Origin: Dethiosulfovibrio sp.
Lineage (GTDB): Bacteria; Synergistota; Synergistia; Synergistales; Dethiosulfovibrionaceae
Assembly: GCA_028709985.1 (NCBI GenBank)
Contig: JAQUTB010000149.1
Location: forward strand, 1-5,320
Direction: 5' to 3'
DNA length: 5,320 bases
Part shown: piece after piece, positions 1-5,320 of the stretch
Numbering within the stretch: position 1 is the first letter of the stretch
Layout of the letters: every line of letters begins with the position of its first letter
Notes under the pieces: model-generated
The model's database searches: none
The model's input: the letters and a program-made list of their open reading frames with translations, nothing else
Told to the model about the DNA's origin: nothing
Position numbers and translations under genes: made by a program

Positions 1-2
1 GA

Positions 3-650
3 CTCAGAAAAGACGTATTCTCCGGTATAATGCTGTCCTCCATGGTCCCTCCCTCCGCCTCTCCTATCGCTCATCCTTCGCCGGTGAGCGTGTCGCCGAG
101 CATGTCGAATGCGACTAAACCGGAGCCACGTTGCCTAACGCGGGTCGAGGTGGTGGATCCTCAATGGGATCCTTCCGAGCTTCCCCCTCTTTTTTCTCGC
201 TTTGAGGATATCCCCCACATAGTATCGGCCCTTGCCTTTTGCTCATTGGGAAACGATAACTCGACCTACAGGATCCTGGTCCCAGACGAAAGGGCATATA
301 TATTCGAGATGCTCTCAGGCGATAGGACCGCTTACCTGCTGCAGGCGGCATTAGCTGACGAGGGATGGAGTGGGGCTCTATCCCTGACATGGAGGGATAG
401 CGTTCGCGACTTTCCAGCCCTTTCTAAAGTAGCCTTGCCGGATCTTCCCATTCAAGGAGATAACTTTGGTGATCAGCAGGAACCGGATTTAGAAGCCCCT
501 GGGCGAGATCCGAAGCCAGCCGAGCCTGAGACGGAGGACAGCGGTGTCCTGAGGGCTCTGAGGGTGATAAGGTCTCAGGTCTCGGGGGAGGTCCTCTACT
601 TCAAGAAGGACGACGACGATAGGGAGGATGATGAAGAAGTTGAGCAGTGA
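3..650 (+). CDS. C-terminal part of a 5'-truncated protein, probably DnaX (DNA polymerase III tau subunit)
   Basis: The frame has no stop back to the left edge. The first ATG (position 30) has no Shine-Dalgarno sequence before it, so I treat the gene as cut by the window, not as starting there. Counting from that Met: residues 7-35 are a Pro/Ser-rich linker; about 46-122 form a compact domain beginning with a Trp-Asp pair and alternating helices and hydrophobic strands; about 130-170 are an acidic/Pro linker; 173-191 are a helix-strand element (VLRALRVIRSQVSGEVLYF); 194-206 are almost all Asp/Glu. A proline-rich linker, a small C-terminal domain and a final short helix-strand is how DnaX proteins of many phyla end, and the neighbour is dnaE. 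In such a protein this part would follow the clamp-loader ATPase core and connect it to polymerase alpha. The family call rests on architecture and context only, since the ATPase motifs lie outside the window. It ends in tandem in-frame stops (TGA 648-650, TAG 651-653). Alternative: an uncharacterised protein upstream of dnaE. Confidence 0.55.
   Translation, partial: LRKDVFSGIMLSSMVPPSASPIAHPSPVSVSPSMSNATKPEPRCLTRVEVVDPQWDPSELPPLFSRFEDIPHIVSALAFCSLGNDNSTYRILVPDERAYIFEMLSGDRTAYLLQAALADEGWSGALSLTWRDSVRDFPALSKVALPDLPIQGDNFGDQQEPDLEAPGRDPKPAEPETEDSGVLRALRVIRSQVSGEVLYFKKDDDDREDDEEVEQ
621..627 (+). promoter_or_regulatory. Shine-Dalgarno tract of dnaE, inside the upstream coding frame
   Basis: The tract AGGGAGG lies directly against the first ATG (628), with no spacer, 3 nt before the second ATG (631) and 12 nt before an in-frame TTG (640). 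None of these spacings is ideal. The annotated start at 628 is therefore the longest option, and 631 is at least as likely. All choices keep the PHP motif starting at residue 11. The tract is embedded in the codons for the acidic tail of the preceding protein, so ribosomes finishing that gene would pass over it, which suits translational coupling. Confidence 0.6.
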
Positions 651-3600
651 TAGAAATTTTGTCCACCTCCATCTACACACCGAGTACAGCCTCTTGGACG
701 GAGCGATCAGGTGTAAGGAGGTCGCTCAGAGGGCGGCTAAGTGGGGAATGCCTGCCGTGGGTATATCCGATCACGGGGTTATGTACGGGGTTATAGAGTT
801 TTACCAGGCCTGTAAGGACGCTGGAGTCAAGCCGGTTATCGGGTGTGAGCTCTACGTCGCAACAGGAGGAATCGCCAACAAAAGCAGAGAAAACACCATG
901 AGCCATCTCCTCCTGATAGCAGAGAACGAGCTGGGATATCACAACCTGGTCAAACTGGTATCCATCGCCAACACCGACGGCTTTTACTATAAGCCAAGGG
1001 TGGATCACGCACTTTTGGCCCAGTACAGCGAGGGAATTATAGCCTGCTCCGCTTGCTTAGGTGGGGAGATTCCCCAGCTTATAGTCCAAGGGGAGAGGGA
1101 AAAAGCCCTGGAGAGGGCCGTTATGTACCGGGATATGTTCGGACAGGACAATTTTTTTCTTGAGATTCAAAATAACTCTATTCCTCAGCAGGCAGTGGTG
1201 AACAAAGCCCTTATAGATATGGCCAGGCGAGAGGGTTTCAACCTGGTGGCCACCAACGACGCCCACTATATGGACGAGGAGGATTACGACTGGCACGAAA
1301 TTCTCCTGTGCGTGGGGACCAACTCTACCATGGACGATCCTAAAAGGCTTTCCTTCGAGACAAACGATTTCTACTTTCGCTCCGCGAAGGAGATGTGGGA
1401 TTTCTTCGGTGAGGAAGCCCCTGACGCACTGGAGAATACGGTTAAAATAGCGGAGAGATGCAGTGTTAAGTTTGACCTGGGAACCAGAGATTACCATCTT
1501 CCTAAGTTCGAAATCCCTGAGGGAGAGACCCTTGAGACAGCCCTTGAAAAGGCCGCCTTCGCCGGACTTGACGAGAGGCTAAAGGGCAAACCGGCCCCTG
1601 AGGAGTATATCGAGAGGCTGAAGTACGAGATCTCCGTTATAAACCAGATGGGATTCCCCGGATATTTCCTCATAATAGCCGACGTTATACAGGCATGTAA
1701 GGACAGGGGCATCCCTATAGGGCCTGGAAGGGGATCCGCCGCCGGTTCTCTCGTCGCCTACGCGATGAAGATAACCGAGTTGGACCCCATAAAATACGGA
1801 CTGATCTTCGAGAGGTTCCTCAACCCTGAGAGGGTGACCATGCCCGATATCGACACCGACGTGTCCGATAAAGGCAGGGAAGACCTGCTCAAATACGTGG
1901 TAGAGAAATACGGCGTCGAAAACGTCTCCCAGATCATAACCTTTGGTAGGATGAAGACCAAAGCAGCCATAAAGGACGTCGGCAGGGCTATGGGGATACC
2001 TTACTCGGAGGTGGATAAGGTCGCGAAGCTGGTGCCGGATGGGGTCAAGTCCATCGAGGACGCTATCTCCCTGACCCCTGACCTGAAGGCGATCAGGGAC
2101 GGCGACCCCAAGATGAGGACCCTCTTGGAGAGCGCATCCAAGATAGAGGGACTGGCTAGGCACTGTTCTCAACACGCGGCCGGGGTCGTCATAACCCCGA
2201 TGCCCCTTACGGACCTAGTCCCGGTTCGTAAAATCGGCGAAAATCAGGTCGTTACACAGTTCTCCATGGACCCAGTTGAGAGGCTTGGGTTGGTAAAGAT
2301 GGATTTTCTAGGCCTTCAGACCCTCTCCATTCTGGAGGAAGCCCTGAACAACATAGAGGCCAACGGCAGGGAAAAGCCCGACATAAACGACCTGCCCATT
2401 GACGATGAGCCCACCTACAGAATGCTTCAAAACGGGGACACATTAGGGGTTTTCCAGTTGGAATCGGCGGGGATGAGGCGGCTACTGAAGAAGATGTTGC
2501 CCGATTGCTTTGAGGACCTTATCGCGGTCTTGGCCCTCTATCGACCTGGGCCCCTAGAGAGCGGCATGGTGGACCAATACGTTGAGTGCAAGCACGGCAG
2601 GTCCGCCCCACACTATTTTCACCCTGTTCTCGAGGACGTACTGAGGGAGACCTATGGGGTTATCCTCTATCAGGAGCAGGTCATGAAATGCGCCTCATCC
2701 TTGGCAGGGTATACCCTGGGAGGGGCCGACCTCCTAAGGCGAGCCATGGGTAAGAAAAAAGTCGAGGTAATGAACGAACAGAGGGCCATATTCCTGGACG
2801 GAGCTCAGTCTCAAGGTGTCGACCGATCCAAGGCTGACGAGATTTTCGACATAATACAGAAGTTCGCCGGATACGGCTTTAACAAGTCTCACAGCGCGGC
2901 CTATGCCCTCATAAGCTATCAGACCGCTTACCTAAAGGCTCATTACGATAGGGAGTTTATGGCGGCCTATCTGACCAGCCAAATAGGTTCAAAGAAGGAC
3001 GTCATCGCGGCCTATGTGAGGGAGGTCAGAAAGGCTGGCATACCGGTACTTCCCCCGGACATAAATCAATCTCGCTCTGCTTTCACCGCAGTAGGGCCTA
3101 TCATAAGATTTGGACTCGGCGCTGTTGGAAAGGTCGGAGCCGGGGCAGTCGAGGCCATAGTAAAGGCCAGAAACGACGGTGGGCCTTTCTCCTCTTTGTG
3201 GGATTTTATGGATAGGGTCGATGTCCACTGCATAAACAAAGGTGTCATGGAAAACCTTATATGGGCAGGAGCTTTCGACTCCATCAGCTCCAACAGAAGG
3301 CAGCTTATAGAGTCGTTTCCCTCTATGATGGACTACGCGATGAAGAAAAACTGCGATGGTGATCAGTGTTCCCTGTTCGGGGAGGGGGAGACATTCGTGC
3401 CGGAGATGGCCGAGGTCGACGATTACGACCTTCAGGAGAAGCTGGAGAAGGAAAAAAACTCGATAGGTATGTATATATCGGGACATCCCTTTGAGAGATA
3501 TCAACCTCAGGCCTCGCCTTACGTCAACTGCACCATATCGGACCTTGAACACTGGAGGAGCGACAGGGTTTTGCCCTGTTTTGCCGGTCTGCTTCTGGGA

Positions 3601-4074
3601 GTCTCAGAGAAGTACACAAAGCGAGGGGACCCTATGGGGATACTTCGCTTCGAGGATTGTGACGGTGAGATAGAGGTGGTTTGTTTCCCCAAACCGAGGG
3701 ACGGCCGTCCATGGTTGGACGTTAAGCCGTCGCTTATCCTGGGAAAACCCTATATAGTCAGAGGGGTGGCCCAGGATAGAGGCGGTGTGAACGTGCTTGC
3801 AAACGAGATATCGGCTTTGGAGGAAGATCTCTCCGGTTCACATAGATATGTCGAGATAACCGTAAGAGAAGAGGCCTTTAAAGACGGTTCCTTTAGGGAT
3901 TTCATGCGGGTTTTGAAGGGACATCAGGGAAGCTGCTCTGTGTTGCTCAAGCTGGAAGGGGACCACGAGAGAGCTCTGGTGGCTTTGGAGGGCGTCAGGG
4001 TAAAGCCGGACAAAGAGCTTCACCTCGGCTTGGAGGAACTGTTGTCATCTGATATGGTTTCAATTAGATGTTGA
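628..4074 (+). CDS. dnaE: DNA polymerase III alpha subunit, replicative DnaE1 type
   Basis: Catalytic subunit of the cytoplasmic replicative polymerase, extending primers with dNTPs on the sliding clamp. The 1148 residues are normal for DnaE1 and the gene is intact. Domains in order: PHP domain (about 11-280) with HLHLHT (H13, H15, H17), SDHG (D48, H49), GCE (E74), H93, C143 and NDAH (D211, H213); palm and thumb with GPGRGS (365-370), PDIDTD (catalytic D407 and D409) and KMDFLGL (third catalytic Asp, D559); fingers region including RPGPLESGM and the GYGFNKSHSAAYA block (about 748-760); helix-hairpin-helix region (about 825-885); beta-clamp binding pentapeptide QCSLF (913-917); OB fold (about 980-1065); and a C-terminal domain (about 1070-1148) of the kind that binds tau. 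The clamp motif and C-terminal domain argue against the shorter mutagenesis polymerase ImuC/DnaE2. The start overlaps the preceding gene by 23 nt and pyk follows after 29 nt, so operon expression is likely. The exact start (628, 631 or 640) is uncertain. Confidence 0.98.
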   Translation: MMKKLSSDRNFVHLHLHTEYSLLDGAIRCKEVAQRAAKWGMPAVGISDHGVMYGVIEFYQACKDAGVKPVIGCELYVATGGIANKSRENTMSHLLLIAENELGYHNLVKLVSIANTDGFYYKPRVDHALLAQYSEGIIACSACLGGEIPQLIVQGEREKALERAVMYRDMFGQDNFFLEIQNNSIPQQAVVNKALIDMARREGFNLVATNDAHYMDEEDYDWHEILLCVGTNSTMDDPKRLSFETNDFYFRSAKEMWDFFGEEAPDALENTVKIAERCSVKFDLGTRDYHLPKFEIPEGETLETALEKAAFAGLDERLKGKPAPEEYIERLKYEISVINQMGFPGYFLIIADVIQACKDRGIPIGPGRGSAAGSLVAYAMKITELDPIKYGLIFERFLNPERVTMPDIDTDVSDKGREDLLKYVVEKYGVENVSQIITFGRMKTKAAIKDVGRAMGIPYSEVDKVAKLVPDGVKSIEDAISLTPDLKAIRDGDPKMRTLLESASKIEGLARHCSQHAAGVVITPMPLTDLVPVRKIGENQVVTQFSMDPVERLGLVKMDFLGLQTLSILEEALNNIEANGREKPDINDLPIDDEPTYRMLQNGDTLGVFQLESAGMRRLLKKMLPDCFEDLIAVLALYRPGPLESGMVDQYVECKHGRSAPHYFHPVLEDVLRETYGVILYQEQVMKCASSLAGYTLGGADLLRRAMGKKKVEVMNEQRAIFLDGAQSQGVDRSKADEIFDIIQKFAGYGFNKSHSAAYALISYQTAYLKAHYDREFMAAYLTSQIGSKKDVIAAYVREVRKAGIPVLPPDINQSRSAFTAVGPIIRFGLGAVGKVGAGAVEAIVKARNDGGPFSSLWDFMDRVDVHCINKGVMENLIWAGAFDSISSNRRQLIESFPSMMDYAMKKNCDGDQCSLFGEGETFVPEMAEVDDYDLQEKLEKEKNSIGMYISGHPFERYQPQASPYVNCTISDLEHWRSDRVLPCFAGLLLGVSEKYTKRGDPMGILRFEDCDGEIEVVCFPKPRDGRPWLDVKPSLILGKPYIVRGVAQDRGGVNVLANEISALEEDLSGSHRYVEITVREEAFKDGSFRDFMRVLKGHQGSCSVLLKLEGDHERALVALEGVRVKPDKELHLGLEELLSSDMVSIRC

Positions 4075-4087
4075 TACCATAAACTGG

Positions 4088-4099
4088 AAAGGATAGGTG
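4088..4099 (+). promoter_or_regulatory. Ribosome binding site of pyk
   Basis: The 29-nt gap between dnaE and pyk contains AAAGGA (4088-4093), 10 nt before the ATG at 4104, and then AGGTG (4095-4099), 4 nt before it. Together they resemble an AAGGAGGTG consensus with one extra base, so either half could pair with 16S rRNA. This supports 4104 as the pyk start. The gap has no stem followed by a T-run, hence no intrinsic terminator, and I see no convincing promoter in it. Confidence 0.55.
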
Positions 4100-4103
4100 T
4101 CGG

Positions 4104-5320
4104 ATGAACCGTAGAAAGGTCAAGATAATATGCACCCTGGGCCCTGCTAGCTCGAATAGGGAAACCCTTGGCTCTATGATGAGATGTGGCATGACCGTCG
4201 CTAGGCTTAACTTCAGTCACGGAACCCATGATACCCACCTGGAGACTTTGAACATGGTCAGGGGGCTGGCCGACGTCTACGGCGGTCCTGTCCCGGTTAT
4301 GCTGGATACTAAGGGTCCGGAGATCCGTACCGGTCTGGTGGAGGGTGGGTCCACCGAGCTTTTCCAGGGAGAGTCGTTTGAGCTAAGGCTTAAGGACGAT
4401 TCTCCCGGAAACGGTAGTGGCGTATGGGTTACATACCCTCTTCTAGGCAAGGAGACGAAGGTGGGTCAGGACGTTTACGTCGATGATGGCACTATCCATC
4501 TCAGAATCGAATCCATAGACGAAGAAAAGGTTAAGTGTCGTATCGTGGTAGGAGGGGTTTTGTCCAACCGTAAAGGGGTCAACGTCCCAGGGGCGAACTT
4601 CTCCTTCTCAGCCATGTCCGATAAGGACAGGGAGGACATTCTCTGGGGTGTAAAACACGACGTCGATTTCGTAGCTGTATCCTTCGTAAGGGACAGAAAC
4701 GATGTCTTGGCGGTCAGAAAGGTAATAGAGGACGCAGGGGGCGACATAAAGATCATCGCCAAGATCGAGACCAGGCAGGGTGTCCAGAATATCCTCGAGA
4801 TCGCCGATGTGGTCGATGGAATGATGATAGCTCGGGGAGACCTTGGGGTGGAGATCGCCACGGAGGAGGTCCCTCTGGTACAAAAAAGATTGATCGACAT
4901 CTGTAGAGCTCAGGGGAAGCCGGTCATAGTGGCGACCCAGATGTTGGACTCCATGATAAGAAATCCCAGGCCTACCAGGGCCGAGGCAAGCGACGTAGCA
5001 AATGCGGTGCTGGATGGAGCTGACGTACTGATGTTGTCTGGTGAGACCGCAGCGGGCAAGTACCCTGTTGAGTCGGTTGAGACAATGAGCAGGATAATAG
5101 CCAAGGCTGAAGAGCAACTAAAAAGATGGCAGCGTCCCTTCACCGTGCCATCTGTGCCCAAAAGCGTGCCGGACGCCGTCAGCATGGCCGCTGTGGAGAT
5201 CGCGGCTAAAACCGAGGCCAAGGCGGTCCTTTCTCTGACCAGGAGCGGCATCACCGCCAGGATGGTCAGTAAATATCGGCCCGATTGCCCCATAATAGCC
5301 ACGACCCCGTCGGAGAAAAC
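4104..5320 (+). CDS. pyk: Pyruvate kinase, N-terminal 405 residues (3' end outside the window)
   Basis: Transfers phosphate from phosphoenolpyruvate to ADP, giving pyruvate and ATP in the last step of glycolysis; a cytoplasmic enzyme, usually a tetramer. The start MNRRKVKIICTLGPAS is the typical family beginning. Visible motifs: RLNFSHG (R34, N36, S38, H39) for nucleotide and phosphate binding; MLDTKGPEIRTG (D68, K70, E73, R75); the B-domain lid from about 71 to 165; the signature IIAKIETRQGV with catalytic K220 and metal ligand E222; ARGDLGVEI with the second metal ligand D246; VATQMLDSM with T278; and TRAEASDVANAVLDGADVLMLSGETA (about 291-316). The C domain begins near 355 and is cut at 405 of the usual 470-590 residues, so the effector site and any extra C-terminal PEP-utiliser-like domain cannot be judged. 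Glu at 73 in GPEIRTG is the residue found in potassium-dependent enzymes; potassium-independent ones usually carry Lys there. The gene lies 29 nt after dnaE with its own ribosome binding site, and cotranscription is likely. Confidence 0.97.
   Translation, partial: MNRRKVKIICTLGPASSNRETLGSMMRCGMTVARLNFSHGTHDTHLETLNMVRGLADVYGGPVPVMLDTKGPEIRTGLVEGGSTELFQGESFELRLKDDSPGNGSGVWVTYPLLGKETKVGQDVYVDDGTIHLRIESIDEEKVKCRIVVGGVLSNRKGVNVPGANFSFSAMSDKDREDILWGVKHDVDFVAVSFVRDRNDVLAVRKVIEDAGGDIKIIAKIETRQGVQNILEIADVVDGMMIARGDLGVEIATEEVPLVQKRLIDICRAQGKPVIVATQMLDSMIRNPRPTRAEASDVANAVLDGADVLMLSGETAAGKYPVESVETMSRIIAKAEEQLKRWQRPFTVPSVPKSVPDAVSMAAVEIAAKTEAKAVLSLTRSGITARMVSKYRPDCPIIATTPSEK

Noticed and set aside
8..12. 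A-run (AAAAG) near the possible end of the DnaX core, considered as a programmed frameshift site for making gamma.
   Set aside because: It is too short. The A AAA AAG type slippery heptamer is not present, and there is no clear stimulatory stem after it.
26..31. Perfect TATAAT hexamer overlapping the first ATG of the upstream frame.
   Set aside because: At 17-bp spacing the -35 position (3-8) reads CTCAGA, a poor match. The hexamer lies inside a frame that appears to be mid-gene, so a promoter is not supported.
549..578. Short repeated CTGAGGG and GGTCTC words near the end of the first gene.
   Set aside because: The copies are only 6-7 bases long and fall in coding sequence; there is no extended repeat or stable stem.
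1579..2175. Long minus-strand open frame (198 aa) opposite dnaE, and similar ones at 2989-3552, 4475-4900, 4608-5117 and 4910-5302.
   Set aside because: These are shadows of the dnaE and pyk codons. The pyk region has overlapping minus-strand frames competing with each other, none has a convincing start signal, and the plus-strand proteins are strongly conserved.
3491..3673. Plus-strand 60-aa open frame inside dnaE.
   Set aside because: It lies wholly in another frame of conserved dnaE sequence (clamp-motif to OB-fold region), has no ribosome binding site, and its product shows no recognisable features.
4042..4070. TTGTCA (4042-4047) with TAGATG (4065-4070) at 17-bp spacing as a pyk promoter.
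   Set aside because: The -10 matches only 3 of 6 bases and both parts lie within dnaE codons. Cotranscription explains pyk expression without it.

Overview
The window looks like ordinary bacterial housekeeping chromosome, densely packed on the + strand. There are three consecutive genes, with no mobile element, CRISPR array, RNA gene or recognisable terminator. By eye the GC content is a little above 50%. Arginine is written mostly AGG/AGA and isoleucine very often ATA, in all three genes alike, so nothing looks recently acquired. Clear Shine-Dalgarno tracts, this codon habit and a dnaE-pyk neighbourhood suggest an anaerobic, deep-branching bacterium. Synergistota (Dethiosulfovibrio- or Aminobacterium-like) is my best guess, held loosely, because no marker in the window proves it.

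Layout: (1) Positions 3-650 are the 3' part of a reading frame that stays open to the left edge. The protein has a Pro/Ser-rich linker, a small globular domain, a second acidic/proline linker, a short helix-strand element and a very acidic tail. I read it tentatively as the C-terminal half of DnaX (clamp-loader tau subunit). (2) Positions 628-4074 are a complete replicative DNA polymerase III alpha subunit (DnaE1 type, 1148 aa), overlapping the previous frame by 23 nt. (3) After a 29-nt gap, positions 4104-5320 are the first 405 codons of pyruvate kinase (pyk), cut by the right edge.

The overlap at the first junction and the short, terminator-free gap at the second suggest one transcription unit with coupled translation. 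If the first gene is DnaX, the unit makes two replisome subunits that bind each other, tau and alpha, followed directly by the last enzyme of glycolysis. The dnaE-pyk adjacency is the most thought-provoking item, because genetic work in Bacillus subtilis has linked pyruvate kinase to DnaE-dependent replication control. I found no undescribed system here.
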